A stretch of DNA of 64,000 nt from Tetragenococcus osmophilus (GCF_003795125.1 NZ_CP027783.1:1-64000), one strand, 5' to 3'. Counted from the stretch's first letter, positions 25,565 to 36,328 are shown. Numbers and translations: made by a program. The notes: generated by a model not told the origin, from the sequence alone.

Positions 25565-26368
25565 CTAACCAAAATGTCCGGAAACATAGTCTTCTGTTGC
25601 TTTTATTTTTGGTCGAGTAAATACTTTACGAGTTACATCATATTCCAACGCATTTCCTAAATAAAAGAAGGCCGTATAATCACTAATACGTGCTGCCTGT
25701 TGCATATTATGTGTCACAATAACAATGGAATACTTTTCTTTCAATTGAATCAAAGTTTCCTCAACTGTACCTGTTGAAATAGGGTCTAAAGCACTTGCTG
25801 GTTCATCAAGTAATAAAATATCAGGTTTCATTGCAATAGCACGAGCAATACATAAACGTTGTTGTTGCCCGCCTGATAAAGCTAAGGCACTTTTATGCAA
25901 AGAATCTTTGACTTGGTCCCATAATGCCGCCTGTTTTAAGCTTGTTTCTACGATCTCATCTAATTTTTGTTTATCTTTTTCCCCATGACGTTCTAGCGCA
26001 AACGTAATATTTTCATAGATAGATTTACTAAAAGGATTGGGTTGTTGAAAAACCATACCTATTCGCTTACGCATTTCATAAACATCAACCTCTTTTGAAT
26101 TAAGGTCGACATCTTTATACATTATTTTTCCACTAACACTTGTACCAGCAATTTCATCATTCATTCGATTCAATGAGCGTAAATAAGTGGATTTCCCACA
26201 ACCTGAAGGCCCGATTAAAGCAGTGATTTTATTTTTTTCAAATTCTAAGTCTATGCCTTTAATGGCCTCATTATTTCCATACCAGACGTGCAAGTCTTGC
26301 GTATGCAATATAACATCTCGATCTTCCATTTTAAATATATGTCTATCTTGCAAATTATACTCTTCCAT
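25565..26368 (-). CDS. pstB: Phosphate ABC transporter ATP-binding protein PstB (first)
   Basis: Second ATPase of the pst operon, 267 residues with an N-terminal extension of about 15 relative to the other PstB. Walker A is GPSGCGKST, the Q loop lies in [18 protein letters not shown], the signature is LSGGQQQR, Walker B ILLLDEPASALD and the switch VTHNMQQ. It begins about 46 bases after pstA. The two PstB proteins are clearly paralogous but differ throughout, so the duplication is old. Confidence 0.96.
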   Translation of the reverse strand: MEEYNLQDRHIFKMEDRDVILHTQDLHVWYGNNEAIKGIDLEFEKNKITALIGPSGCGKSTYLRSLNRMNDEIAGTSVSGKIMYKDVDLNSKEVDVYEMRKRIGMVFQQPNPFSKSIYENITFALERHGEKDKQKLDEIVETSLKQAALWDQVKDSLHKSALALSGGQQQRLCIARAIAMKPDILLLDEPASALDPISTGTVEETLIQLKEKYSIVIVTHNMQQAARISDYTAFFYLGNALEYDVTRKVFTRPKIKATEDYVSGHFG

Positions 26369-26414
26369 ATTCGCTTGAACTCCCTTAGTTAAAAACTAGT
26401 AAAATCATGAACAC

Positions 26415-27299
26415 TTAGGCAGAGGTTAATTTTTTGTATAATTTCTTCCCTGCAGCTCGTGCACCGAAATTAAAGAACAATACCGCTAAAATTAAGACAG
26501 CTGAAGCTCCTGCGGATACTGCATCGCCATCGGGCATAGTTCCTTCTGAATTGATTTTCCAAATATGCACTGCCAGTGTTTCTGCTTGTCGAAATAAACC
26601 AATTGGACTTGAAACACTAAGTGGATTCCAATTAGTGAAGTCTAAAGCAGGGGCACTTTGTCCCGCGGTATAAATTAAGGCAGCAGCTTCACCAAAAATT
26701 CGTCCAGAACTTAAAATGATTCCACTTAAAATTCCAGGTGTAGCTGCTGGTAATACAACATGTAATACTGTTTCCCAGCGAGAAAGTCCTAATGCTAAAC
26801 CAGCTTCTCTTTGTGTTGGATGAATCGCATTTAATGATTCTTCAATATTTCGAGTTAAAAGAGGTAGATTAAAGAAAGTTAATGCTAACGCTCCAGAAAT
26901 AATGGAAAAGCCATATTCAAACTGTACAACAAAAAGCAAAAAGCCAAATAACCCTACAACAACTGAAGGTAATGAACTTAGTATTTCTACAGAAGTTCTT
27001 ATAAGATCTGTCACCCAATTTTTTTTCGCATATTCTGATAAATAGATCCCCGATCCTAATGATATAGGTAGGCTAATTATCATGGTAATTAGTAACAAAT
27101 AGAGCGAGTTAAATAGCTGAATGCCAATCCCACCACCTTCTTGGTAGGATCTTGCTGGCTGAGTTAAAAATTCCCAAGAAATATGTGGTATGCCTCGTGC
27201 AAGTATGTACACCAGCAAAAAGGCAAGAACTAAAACAAGAAAGGCAGCAATAATATACAATATTGTTGTCGCAATTTTATCCCAACGTTTAGCTTTCAT
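26415..27299 (-). CDS. pstA: Phosphate ABC transporter permease PstA
   Basis: Inner membrane permease of 294 residues with about six helices that pairs with PstC to form the phosphate channel. The first helix IATTILYIIAAFLVLVL is followed by an outside loop with a GGGIGIQLFNSL segment. The cytoplasmic coupling loop carries EAGLALGLSRWETVLHVVLP, the EAA motif that contacts PstB. The start overlaps the pstC stop by four bases (ATGA), so the two are translationally coupled. Confidence 0.95.
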   Translation of the reverse strand: MKAKRWDKIATTILYIIAAFLVLVLAFLLVYILARGIPHISWEFLTQPARSYQEGGGIGIQLFNSLYLLLITMIISLPISLGSGIYLSEYAKKNWVTDLIRTSVEILSSLPSVVVGLFGFLLFVVQFEYGFSIISGALALTFFNLPLLTRNIEESLNAIHPTQREAGLALGLSRWETVLHVVLPAATPGILSGIILSSGRIFGEAAALIYTAGQSAPALDFTNWNPLSVSSPIGLFRQAETLAVHIWKINSEGTMPDGDAVSAGASAVLILAVLFFNFGARAAGKKLYKKLTSA

Positions 27300-28219
27300 T
27301 TTTTCATCGCCCCTTTCTTAGCAATTAACCGAATAATGATATTAAATATTGATGACATTAATAGTAAGATTAAAGCAAGGGACCAAAGAACATTGTTTTC
27401 TACTGTCCCCATAATGGTATTTCCAATTCCCATAGTCAAAATTGAAGTTAACGTTGAAGCTGGCGTGACCAGACTTGTCGGCATTAATGCAGCATTTCCG
27501 ATAACCATTTGAATAGCTAAAGCTTCCCCAAAGGCACGAGCCATCCCAAAGACAACTGCTGTTAAAATACCAGGAACAGCCGCACGTAGCACAACTTTAT
27601 AAATCGTTTGCCAGCGAGTCGCACCTAAAGCAAGGGAAGCTTCTCGATAATCTCGGGGAACAGCTTTTAACGCATCGACAGTCATTGTCGTTACTGTAGG
27701 TAATATCATTACAAACAAAACAAAAGTCCCCGCTAAAATCCCAAATCCTGTTCCACCAAAAATAGCGCGAATAACAGGAACAATAACTGACAAACCAATA
27801 AAACCGTAAACTACAGAAGGAATACCTACTAATAATTCAATCACAGGTTGTAAAATCTTCTGTCCATTTTTAGGAGAAATTTCTACCATAAAAACAGCTG
27901 CCCCGATCGCAAATGGTGTTGCAATAATAGCAGACAAAAAAGTCACCGTAAAAGAACCCACAATCATCGGCAAAGCCCCTACCATCGGTTGACCGTCTGA
28001 TCCTACTTGCCCTGGATTCCATTCTGTTCCAAATAAAAAGTCAAAAACATTTACATTATCTACAAAAAAGGTAGATAATCCCCTACTTGCAACAAAGTAA
28101 AAAATGGATAATACAACCAACACAATAATCGAAATACATGAAAAACTAATAATTCTTCCTCGTCGTTCTAATTTCGACTTCTTTGATTTTTTGGTTAGCT
28201 CTTCTTTTACATTTTCCAA
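27296..28219 (-). CDS. pstC: Phosphate ABC transporter permease PstC
   Basis: Membrane permease of 307 residues with six or more helices; the partner of PstA. Key segments are GTEWNPGQVGSDGQPMVGALP in the outside loop, PSVVYGFIGLSVIVPV, and the EAA coupling loop YREASLALGATRWQTIYKVVLR. The start is TTG at 28219 with AAGGAGG seven bases upstream. A gap of 107 bases separates it from the pstS stop. That gap contains a PhoP box array and a possible -10, so pstCAB-phoU may have its own promoter. Confidence 0.95.
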   Translation of the reverse strand: MENVKEELTKKSKKSKLERRGRIISFSCISIIVLVVLSIFYFVASRGLSTFFVDNVNVFDFLFGTEWNPGQVGSDGQPMVGALPMIVGSFTVTFLSAIIATPFAIGAAVFMVEISPKNGQKILQPVIELLVGIPSVVYGFIGLSVIVPVIRAIFGGTGFGILAGTFVLFVMILPTVTTMTVDALKAVPRDYREASLALGATRWQTIYKVVLRAAVPGILTAVVFGMARAFGEALAIQMVIGNAALMPTSLVTPASTLTSILTMGIGNTIMGTVENNVLWSLALILLLMSSIFNIIIRLIAKKGAMKK

Positions 28220-28277
28220 AAGGTTTCCTCCTTGTTTCTTATTACCCTTTCATTCTAACCTCATGAGATCAACTTTT

Positions 28278-28325
28278 TATAAAGTAAGCGTAAAGTTTAC
28301 TCCAACTTTGTAAATTTTACGTAAA
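28278..28325 (-). promoter_or_regulatory. PhoP box array between pstS and pstC
   Basis: On the minus strand TTTACG, TTTACA, TTTACG and TTTATA lie at relative positions 0, 11, 31 and 42: two pairs, each with a 5-bp gap. A possible -10 (TAGAAT, complement of 28252-28257) follows 20 bases later. Fits a PhoP-activated internal promoter. Confidence 0.6.
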
Positions 28326-28326
28326 G

Positions 28327-29181
28327 TCACTCTACTATATCTCCATTAGCATCTCTTTCAACTTCCATTTGTGATACTGGAATATAGCCTAACTGACCAA
28401 CTAATTCTTCTTGAACACCATCTGAAAGGATGTAATCCATAAACTCTTTAGTCAGCCCAGTAGGTTCTCCTCTTGTATACATGTGTTCGTAAGACCAAAT
28501 GGGCCAATTATTTGTCTTTACATTTTCATCAGTTGGTTCTACGCCATCCATAGCTAGTACATCCACATCTTCCGTTACATAAGAGAAAGCAAGATAACTG
28601 ATGGCACCAGGAGTATCACTAACAATTTGTCTAACCATACCACTTGACTCTTGTTCTTGAGAAGAGATCGCATTTTCATCATCAAGCACCCATTTTTCAA
28701 ACGTGTCTCTTGTTCCACTACCAGTAGCGCGGTTCAAGATCACGATTTCTTGGTCATTGCCACCTACCTCTTGCCAATTCGTAATGTCACCTAAAAATAT
28801 TTGCTTCAACTCTTCTTTAGATAATTCCTCAACACCTACTTCTTTATTGACAACAGGAGTAATTCCAATAACAGCCACTCGATGATCTACAAGCTCACTG
28901 GCATCTACTCCACTTTTTTCTTCAGCGAACATATCCGAGTTCCCAATGTCTACTGATCCATTTTGGACTTGGCTTAACCCGGTCCCGCTACCTCCTCCTT
29001 GAACGTTAACAAATTTGCCTGGTTGGTCTTGTTGAAATTCTTCAGCTACTGTTTCAACTAAAGGTTGTAATGCAGAAGAACCCACTGCTGTTACAGATTC
29101 CCCTCGGTCAATCCATTGACTGCAACCAGAAAGTATAATTGTAAAACTAAGAATGAATAATCCTACTATCTTCTTTTTCAT
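28327..29181 (-). CDS. pstS: Phosphate-binding lipoprotein PstS, operon copy
   Basis: Phosphate-binding lipoprotein of 284 residues, first gene of the pst operon. Signal peptide with lipobox ILSGC (cysteine at about 20). Phosphate site segments are VGSSALQPLVE, GGGSGTGLSQVQNGSV, NRATGSGTRDTFEKW and SDTPGAISYLAFS. It is strongly similar to the copy at 20485-21372. A single TTTACA lies in the upstream region near 29240, so regulation by PhoP is plausible but the repeat array is poorer than at the other two sites. Confidence 0.95.
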   Translation of the reverse strand: MKKKIVGLFILSFTIILSGCSQWIDRGESVTAVGSSALQPLVETVAEEFQQDQPGKFVNVQGGGSGTGLSQVQNGSVDIGNSDMFAEEKSGVDASELVDHRVAVIGITPVVNKEVGVEELSKEELKQIFLGDITNWQEVGGNDQEIVILNRATGSGTRDTFEKWVLDDENAISSQEQESSGMVRQIVSDTPGAISYLAFSYVTEDVDVLAMDGVEPTDENVKTNNWPIWSYEHMYTRGEPTGLTKEFMDYILSDGVQEELVGQLGYIPVSQMEVERDANGDIVE

Positions 29182-29416
29182 TAGAAGCTCCTTTATTAAG
29201 ATTATGTCTTAAAGTAAAAGATCATAACTCCATACGATATGTAAAGCATGATCGTCTTTATTTTAGCATGTTTCTTTCGACTTAAAAACCTTTATTCTAC
29301 CTTCAAAAAAAGAAAGGGATTTCTTCTGTGCCAGGGAAAATTTAACTTATACAGAATCGTTGTGCTCATTTTATTTATGTAAAAAAAACTCAGTCTAAAG
29401 AGAATAGGATTTTTTA

Positions 29417-30823
29417 TTATTTTTGAGTGTTCACGGTTCTTCTTTTTAGATAATGACTAATAACCACAGTTAACAAGCCGATCCCTGCTAAAATGGCAAG
29501 AAGGATGAAATCGATGCGACTGCCGCGTGCTGTTAATGTAGCTAAAGGAAGGCCCCCTTGTAATTGCACAGAAGAAATAACAGCGGACAAAACGCTTGTG
29601 CCAAAGGAACCAGCATATTGTTGAAACGTATTAAACAAAGAATTAATTTCTGCTCTTTCTTCTAAGTTCACTTGTTTACTAGCATCCGACAAAGTATTTC
29701 CAAAACCAAAATTAAATCCAACGCGCAAAAAGATATAAATAAATATCATAGAAGCGACACTTAAAATAGGTGTGCCAAAGTAAAAAAGCCAGCATCCTAA
29801 AAACATGAATACATTCGCTATTATTAACGGCAGTAAGGCCCCTTGTTTATCATACAAACGCCCAGCATAAGGAGCAATCGCAGCTCCTAACAACGAACCC
29901 GGAAATAAAATTAATCCAGCCATGAAAGGAGCTGTGCCTAAATAATCTTGGGCAAGAATAGGTAAAACAAAAGAAATACCAATATTAATAAATTGCAAAA
30001 TAAAAAAGTTTAGCCAGCGTAAACCAATAATCGGGCGTAATAGCAGAGCAAAATTTAATATCTTTCTTTCTGAAATACGAAAATGAATAAATAAGGCGAT
30101 AAGTCCCATAATAAAAATAGCTAGGAGCCCAAAAAAAGATAAACTATCAAACCCATGAGTTCCTGCGTTGGCAAACGCTACGCTAAGACTGACAAATACC
30201 CAAGCTAAAAGAACAACCCCCATCCAATCAAAACGTTGATTTGTTCCCACTGCTTCTAAGTGAATATGTTTGATTCCTAGCCAAATAATTCCAAAGATAA
30301 TAGGAAGCGTCAGTAGAAAAATCGCACGCCAGGATAAAAATGACGTAAGAAAGCCCCCATATGTCGGTCCTAGCGCTGGAGCAAACGAAGTAACCATGCT
30401 GCCTACTCCCATATAAAGACCGACCTGACTTTGCGGAATAAGCGATAAGATGATATGAAACATCAAGGGAGTAGCTAGACCTGTCGCAACTGCTTGGAAT
30501 AGGCGCCCTGTCATTAGCATTGGAAAAGAGACAGCACTAGCACATAATACAGCCCCAATAATGCAAAATAATACAGCTATTCGAAATAAAGATTGTGCCT
30601 TGTACTTTTTAATCAGATGACCTGTGGTGCTCATAATAATGGTCACCATAAGTAAATATCCTGAAGTCGCCCACTGCATAATTCCCAGAGGAACATCGAA
30701 TTCTTTTGTTAATGTTGGAAAAGCTACATTTAATGAAGTTTCGACTAAAATTCCTAAGAAAGAAAGTAATGCCACCGCAGCTATCGCTAACTTTGTCTGT
30801 TTAGATACAAATTCATTTCCCAT
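29417..30823 (-). CDS. MFS multidrug exporter, DHA2 (14-TMS) type
   Basis: Major facilitator protein of 468 residues with about 14 hydrophobic helices, the layout of proton-driven drug exporters such as EmrB, QacA and LmrB. The N-terminal region has the ETSLNVAFPTL and IMQWATSGYLL segments of the family; motif C is represented by LGPTYGGFLTSFLSWRAIF. The substrate cannot be predicted. It is monocistronic: 235 bases of non-coding DNA lie downstream and a hairpin terminator lies between its promoter region and ftsX. No regulator gene adjoins it. Confidence 0.9.
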   Translation of the reverse strand: MGNEFVSKQTKLAIAAVALLSFLGILVETSLNVAFPTLTKEFDVPLGIMQWATSGYLLMVTIIMSTTGHLIKKYKAQSLFRIAVLFCIIGAVLCASAVSFPMLMTGRLFQAVATGLATPLMFHIILSLIPQSQVGLYMGVGSMVTSFAPALGPTYGGFLTSFLSWRAIFLLTLPIIFGIIWLGIKHIHLEAVGTNQRFDWMGVVLLAWVFVSLSVAFANAGTHGFDSLSFFGLLAIFIMGLIALFIHFRISERKILNFALLLRPIIGLRWLNFFILQFINIGISFVLPILAQDYLGTAPFMAGLILFPGSLLGAAIAPYAGRLYDKQGALLPLIIANVFMFLGCWLFYFGTPILSVASMIFIYIFLRVGFNFGFGNTLSDASKQVNLEERAEINSLFNTFQQYAGSFGTSVLSAVISSVQLQGGLPLATLTARGSRIDFILLAILAGIGLLTVVISHYLKRRTVNTQK

Positions 30824-30888
30824 ACCATTTGACTTCCTTTCTCTATCACATTTAAAAAACTTAAAAACTTATCATTTATAGAAGATGC

Positions 30889-30923
30889 AAAAAGCAGTTA
30901 GATAAAGAATCTAACTGCTTTTT
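30889..30923. terminator. Terminator after ftsX
   Basis: AAAAAGCAGTTAGAT and ATCTAACTGCTTTTT pair perfectly around a short loop. It ends the ftsEX transcript and shields the MFS gene promoter. Confidence 0.9.
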
Positions 30924-30956
30924 GGGTTCTCAAAGTAATAAGTTTTCTTATTTCAT

Positions 30957-31841
30957 CTAGAACTTCAAGAAACGACGCATAGAAAAGGCTGACCCAAGGG
31001 AACCAATCGCAACACCTATAACTGCTAGTAACAAACTCATTTGCCAATTAAAAGTACCTGGCGATAACAAGCTGTAGTTCGAACGTTCTAATATCGGATT
31101 AATTAATTCAAAAGCTTTATTGTAACCAGTATGCATTAAAACAATAGGAATAATAGAACCTAACAAACCAATCCATCCGCCTTCGAGGAAGAATGGCCAA
31201 CGAATGTACCCATTTTTCGCCCCTACTAAACGCATAACTTGTATTTCTTCTTTACGAGTTAAAATTGTCATACGAACAGTATTCGAAATCAAAAAGATGG
31301 CCACGATAATTAAAATAATGGAACCGATCAGTCCCCATGTTCGTGTATTTTGCGCAATACTAAAAATCCTATCAGAAAGATCTTCACCATAAGAGGCTTC
31401 TTGAACATATTCGGTCATGCCTTCAGCTTCTTCTGTAATAGCTTCTACATATTGCGGTTCGTCTGCGCTGACAATAAAGACATCAAGTAATGGATTGTCT
31501 TGGTCAAATAGCCCCCAAGAATCACCATATGAATTTTGAACTCTTTCTAATTCCTCATCCCTACTTGAATAGTCAATGGAAGCGACATGTGGAATTTCTT
31601 CCAGATTATTTCGTAATTCTTCTTTTCCTTCTTCATCCGTTTCATAATTAACATAAACGGAGACTTCAACATTGTTTTCCATATCTTGGGCTAACTTTAC
31701 AGTATTTAAAATAATAACAAGAAAGGTCCCTAATAAGGTCAATGTGACAGTCACTGCAGTAATAGAGGAAAAAGTCATCCAACCATTACGACGTAAACTC
31801 TTTAAACTTTCTAAAACATGCTGGAAAAAATTCCTAATCAT
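30957..31841 (-). CDS. ftsX: Cell division ABC transporter permease FtsX
   Basis: Membrane partner of FtsE that activates peptidoglycan hydrolases at the septum. Four helices: one near residues 25-47, an extracellular domain of about 130 residues, then three (LIGSIILIIVAIFLISNTV, LEGGWIGLLGSIIPIVLMH and the last near the C-terminus). I start it at the ATG at 31841 (MIRNFFQHVLESLKSLRRNG), which overlaps the ftsE stop by eight bases and has AAGGAGA 11 bases upstream. This gives 294 residues, the usual length; upstream in-frame codons lie inside ftsE. Confidence 0.94.
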   Translation of the reverse strand: MIRNFFQHVLESLKSLRRNGWMTFSSITAVTVTLTLLGTFLVIILNTVKLAQDMENNVEVSVYVNYETDEEGKEELRNNLEEIPHVASIDYSSRDEELERVQNSYGDSWGLFDQDNPLLDVFIVSADEPQYVEAITEEAEGMTEYVQEASYGEDLSDRIFSIAQNTRTWGLIGSIILIIVAIFLISNTVRMTILTRKEEIQVMRLVGAKNGYIRWPFFLEGGWIGLLGSIIPIVLMHTGYNKAFELINPILERSNYSLLSPGTFNWQMSLLLAVIGVAIGSLGSAFSMRRFLKF

Positions 31842-32520
31842 CGTATCCATACTCTCCTTCCGCTTGGTCGCGAATAATTTTGCCATTTTCTATAGCAATT
31901 ACGCGATGACGAATAGTATTTACAATCGTACGATTATGCGTAGCCATTACGACAGTAGTTCCTTGAGCATTAATACGATCCAATAATTTCATAATTTCCC
32001 AAGAAATTTCTGGGTCCAAGTTCCCAGTAGGCTCATCAGCTATTACTACTTGAGGTGTATTCACAATAGCTCGAGCAATCGAAACACGTTGCTGTTCGCC
32101 TCCGGATAATTGGTTAGGAAAAACACGTGCTTTATGTTTTAAACCGACCATATCTAATACATCCATCACTCGTTTTTTTATTTCCCTAGGTCGTTTTCCA
32201 ATCACTTGCATAGCATAAGCAACATTTTCATAAACGGTTTTTCTTTCCAACAATTTATAGTCCTGAAATACTACGCCGATTTCACGTCGCAAGTAAGGCA
32301 CTTCCCGATTTTTGATTTTCGTCAAATCATAATCAGCAACTTTTAAATCGCCATTGCTAGCTTTTTCTTCCCGATACATTAACTTAATAAATGTCGATTT
32401 ACCGGCACCAGAAGGACCCACAACATAAACAAATTCCCCTTGATCAATCGAAATTGAAAGGTCACGAATAGCTGCTGTACCATTTGTATATTTTTTGGTT
32501 ACATCCTTCATCTCAATCAT
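31834..32520 (-). CDS. ftsE: Cell division ATP-binding protein FtsE
   Basis: ABC ATPase of 228 residues that drives FtsX. Walker A GPSGAGKST, Q loop GVVFQDYKLL, signature LSGGEQQR, Walker B VVIADEPTGNLD and the switch MATHNR are all present. It lies about 100 bases downstream of prfB and overlaps ftsX by eight bases, the standard ftsEX arrangement in Firmicutes. Nothing unusual. Confidence 0.96.
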   Translation of the reverse strand: MIEMKDVTKKYTNGTAAIRDLSISIDQGEFVYVVGPSGAGKSTFIKLMYREEKASNGDLKVADYDLTKIKNREVPYLRREIGVVFQDYKLLERKTVYENVAYAMQVIGKRPREIKKRVMDVLDMVGLKHKARVFPNQLSGGEQQRVSIARAIVNTPQVVIADEPTGNLDPEISWEIMKLLDRINAQGTTVVMATHNRTIVNTIRHRVIAIENGKIIRDQAEGEYGYDD

Positions 32521-32622
32521 GGCTATCTCTCCTCAACAATTTTAATCATACCACATAATTATAGCATGGAAATATTTCTTTTGGTTTGCACTAATTTAAA
32601 TTTTCTTTTCAATCTAATAACT

Positions 32623-33736
32623 TCATTCATTTGATGCATCGAGCCGCATTTTTAAATAAGCATCAATAAATTCATCCAAATGTCCGTCCATTACGGATTG
32701 TGTATTCCCAGTTTCATGATCTGTGCGGTGATCTTTAACCATTTGATAAGGATGAAAAACATAGGAACGAATTTGAGACCCCCAACCAATTTCAAGCTGT
32801 TCGCCTCGTAGTGCCGCTTGCTCTTGCTCTTGTTTTTCAACTTCTTGTTGGTACAATTTCGCGCGCAACATGTTCATCGCTTGTTCTCGGTTTTTTATTT
32901 GTGAACGCTGAGCTTGGCTAGCCGCCACCGTTCCTGTTGGTAAATGCGTAATGCGGACGGCTGACTCTGTCTTATTAATATGTTGTCCACCAGCACCACT
33001 TGCGCGAAAAGTATCAATTTTTAATTCATCTGGACTAATCTCAATATCAATAGATTCGTCTAACTCTGGCATTACTTCCACCGAACAAAAGGAGGTGTGT
33101 CGTCTTTTTGCCGCATCAAAAGGCGATGTTCTAACAAGACGGTGCACTCCTTTTTCTGATTTTAAAAGGCCATATGCATTATGCCCTTTAATCATTAGCG
33201 TCACACTTTTAATTCCTGCTTCATCGCCAGCTTGATAGTCGATAGTTTCCACAGAAAAGTGATGATTTTCTGCCCAACGAGTGTACATACGCAACAACAT
33301 ACTTCCCCAATCTTGAGATTCGGTGCCTCCAGCACCAGGATGTAACTCAATAATAGCATTATTCCTATCGTAGGGACCATTTAATAATAAATTCAATTCA
33401 TAATCTGCAAGTTCTTTTTGTAATGCCGTTATTTTTTCTTGCAGTTCTGCTTCTAAATCACTATCCGCTTCTTCTTGAACCATTTCAAACAAAACGCCTG
33501 CATCTTCAACACCCTGTTCTAAATGTTTAAAGTTGTCATACGTTTTCTTTTTGCGGTTATTTTCATCGATCACTTTTTGCGCATTCTCCTGATCTTCCCA
33601 AAAAGACGGATCGGCCATTTGATTTTCCGCTTGTGCGATGTCTTCTTCTAACTGTTCGAGGTCAAAGAGACCTCCTAAAACTTGCGACTTGTTCTTTCAT
33701 TTCTGCTAATTGACTTTGTATTTCTGATCTTTCCAT
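32623..33736 (-). CDS. prfB: Peptide chain release factor 2, programmed +1 frameshift
   Basis: Recognises UGA and UAA stop codons. The conserved catalytic loop is [14 protein letters not shown] and the codon-recognition tripeptide SPF is in [10 protein letters not shown]. The true start is the ATG at 33736; after 24 codons the frame meets TGA (33664-33662) within CTTTGAC, preceded by an AGGAGG. Shifting +1 there continues into [10 protein letters not shown] and the main ORF, giving about 370 residues. This is the classical autoregulatory frameshift of RF2: low RF2 favours shifting. An annotation starting at 33618 would miss the first 40 or so residues. Confidence 0.96.
33662..33680 (-). promoter_or_regulatory. 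RF2 frameshift site
   Basis: Minus strand AGGAGGTCTCTTTGAC: an internal ribosome-binding-like AGGAGG followed closely by the slippery CTT and the stop TGA with a C after it. Confidence 0.92.
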
Positions 33737-33777
33737 CAATATCCTTCTTTCATCGATCACTTATTTATATTGCGCAA

Positions 33778-33808
33778 AATAAGACTGGGCGTTACGTCCA
33801 GTCTTATT
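33778..33808. terminator. Terminator after secA
   Basis: AAGACTGG and CCAGTCTT pair around a nine-base loop, followed by T-rich sequence. It separates secA from prfB. Confidence 0.75.
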
Positions 33809-33814
33809 TGACTT

Positions 33815-36328
33815 TTATTTTTTTCCATGACAATTTTTATATTTTTTCCCACTACCACATGGACAAGGATCATTACGCCCCACTTTTTTTACATTTTCTG
33901 AACTTTTTTGTTCAGGACTTGTATTCTCTGAATTGGGAGCTTCAGCTTCGCCTTGAGCTACTTGTTCTCTTTGGACATTTTGACGAATTTCAGCTTTCAT
34001 AAATAGACGGGTCACATCATATTCAATTGCACCAATCATATTTTCATACATCGTAAAGCTTTCACTTTGGTATTCGACTAATGGATTATTTTGTCCATAG
34101 GCACGTAGCCCTATTGATTGACGTAATTGATCCATTGCATCAATATGATCTGTCCATTTTGTATCTACAACACGTAAAATAACCACTTTTTCAAATTCCA
34201 ACAATTGTTCTTGACTATTTAACTGTTCCGTTTTTTCATCAAATTTTTCTTGAGCCAGTTGATATAAATAGTCGGTTACTTCTTGGGGCGTTTTTCCTTG
34301 TAAATCGTCCACAGAAATCGCATCTTCATGAACTAACACACTTCCGGCAAAGTCCACCAAACCTTCATAATTCAATTCATTTTCTTCAAATTGTGTATGT
34401 CCAGCTACCGCTCGTTCAATTGTCCGTTTGACCATATTCATCAATGTTTTTGATAATGACTGATCTTCCAAAATCACTTGTTGTCTTTGTCCGTAAATAA
34501 CTTCACGTTGTTCGCGCATGACATCGTCATATTGTAAAACGTTTTTCCGGGCATCATAGTTATTTCCTTCGACCCGTTTTTGTGCTGCTTCGACTTGTCT
34601 TGATAACATTCGACTTTGAATCACAGCATCTTCATCATCCACTCGCATCCGTTCTAAAAATCCACTAATTCGTTCTGAACCAAATCGTTTCATCAAGTCA
34701 TCTTCTAAAGACAAATAAAATTGTGATAGGCCAGGATCTCCTTGACGTCCAGAACGTCCACGTAATTGATTATCAATACGACGTGATTCATGTCGTTCTG
34801 TACCGATAACTGCTAGTCCACCGACTTCAGCTACACCAGGACCCAACTTAATGTCTGTTCCCCGACCGGCCATGTTTGTTGCAATGGTGACAGCACCTTT
34901 TTGTCCAGCATTCTGAATAATTTCTGCTTCCTTAAAGTGGTTTTTCGCATTTAAAACTTCATGAGGAACATTTTCTTTATCCAACATATTCGATAATAAT
35001 TCCGAAGTTTCTACCGCTACTGTTCCTACTAGTACTGGTTGACCTTTACGATATCGTTCTTTAATATCTTGAGTCACAGCTCTAAATTTACTATTTAAAG
35101 TAGGATATAATAAGTCTGATCGGTCGTCACGAATAACTGGTTCATTGGTTGGAATTTGAAGGACTTCCATATTATAAATCTCACGGAATTCTTCTTCTTC
35201 TGTTTTAGCCGTCCCTGTCATACCAGCTAATTTATTATACATACGGAAGAAGTTTTGGAAAGTAATGGATGCCATTGTTTTTGTTTCATCTTCAATATCA
35301 GCACCTTCTTTAGCTTCAATCGCTTGATGCAAGCCATCAGAATACCGACGACCCTCCATGATACGCCCGGTAAATTGATCAACAATTAAAACTTTCCCAT
35401 CTTGAACAACATAGTCGTTATCACGAATCATAATATAGTTCGCCCGTAGCGCTTGATCCATATAATGCGTTAATGCAGCATTTTCAATATCATATAAATT
35501 GTTTAATCCAAAGGCTTCTTCTGCTTTTTCGATCCCTGTTTCAGTTAAACTGATTGTTTTTGATTGAACATCAATTTTATAGTCTTCTTCTTCTTGCAAT
35601 CGTTTAACAAAACTATCCGTACGCTGATAAAGAGCTGTTGATTTTTCAGCTTTTCCTGAAATAATCAAAGGGGTTCTAGCTTCATCAATTAAAATGGAGT
35701 CCACCTCATCAACAATGGCGTAATTCAATGGACGCTGTACCATTTGATTAGGATAAACGACCATATTATCTCTTAAGTAGTCAAATCCAATTTCACTATT
35801 TGTACTATAGGTAATGTCGCTATAGTATGCGGCACGTTTTTCTTCTGTTGATTTGGAGTTAACATTTAAGCCCACAGTGAGTCCTAAAAAATTATACAAT
35901 TCTCCCATTTCTATCGAATCACGGGAAGCCAGATAATCATTAACAGTAACTACATGCACACCTTTTTCCGATAATGCATTCAAATATACAGGCATAGTAG
36001 CTGTTAAAGTTTTCCCTTCACCTGTGCGCATTTCAGAAATGTTACCTTCATGTAAAACAATAGCTCCCATCAATTGTACATGGAAAGGATACAAACCAAG
36101 TACTCGCTTAGCCGCTTCCCGTACTACTGCAAAAGCTTCTGTCATCAAATCATCTAATGTTTCGCCATTTTTATAACGCTCTTTAAATTCTTCGGTTTTT
36201 TGTCGTATTTGTTCATCAGTTAACGCACTCGTTTCGTCTGCTAATGCTTCAATTTTATTAGCCATTCGACCGAGACGCTTTATTTCTTTTTTATCATTTT
36301 CAATCAATGTTTTAAAAAAGTTGGCCAT
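33815..36328 (-). CDS. secA: Preprotein translocase ATPase SecA
   Basis: Motor of the Sec pathway, cycling between cytosol and membrane. Length 837 is normal for the family. Walker A is [10 protein letters not shown] at about 99-108, Walker [16 protein letters not shown], and the helicase second domain carries [10 protein letters not shown] and [12 protein letters not shown]. The C-terminal zinc motif [18 protein letters not shown] ends the protein after a Ser/Glu-rich linker. It is the only SecA visible; SecG is at 56.9-57.2 kb. A 288-base gap with two terminators separates it from hpf upstream. Confidence 0.98.
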   Translation of the reverse strand: MANFFKTLIENDKKEIKRLGRMANKIEALADETSALTDEQIRQKTEEFKERYKNGETLDDLMTEAFAVVREAAKRVLGLYPFHVQLMGAIVLHEGNISEMRTGEGKTLTATMPVYLNALSEKGVHVVTVNDYLASRDSIEMGELYNFLGLTVGLNVNSKSTEEKRAAYYSDITYSTNSEIGFDYLRDNMVVYPNQMVQRPLNYAIVDEVDSILIDEARTPLIISGKAEKSTALYQRTDSFVKRLQEEEDYKIDVQSKTISLTETGIEKAEEAFGLNNLYDIENAALTHYMDQALRANYIMIRDNDYVVQDGKVLIVDQFTGRIMEGRRYSDGLHQAIEAKEGADIEDETKTMASITFQNFFRMYNKLAGMTGTAKTEEEEFREIYNMEVLQIPTNEPVIRDDRSDLLYPTLNSKFRAVTQDIKERYRKGQPVLVGTVAVETSELLSNMLDKENVPHEVLNAKNHFKEAEIIQNAGQKGAVTIATNMAGRGTDIKLGPGVAEVGGLAVIGTERHESRRIDNQLRGRSGRQGDPGLSQFYLSLEDDLMKRFGSERISGFLERMRVDDEDAVIQSRMLSRQVEAAQKRVEGNNYDARKNVLQYDDVMREQREVIYGQRQQVILEDQSLSKTLMNMVKRTIERAVAGHTQFEENELNYEGLVDFAGSVLVHEDAISVDDLQGKTPQEVTDYLYQLAQEKFDEKTEQLNSQEQLLEFEKVVILRVVDTKWTDHIDAMDQLRQSIGLRAYGQNNPLVEYQSESFTMYENMIGAIEYDVTRLFMKAEIRQNVQREQVAQGEAEAPNSENTSPEQKSSENVKKVGRNDPCPCGSGKKYKNCHGKK

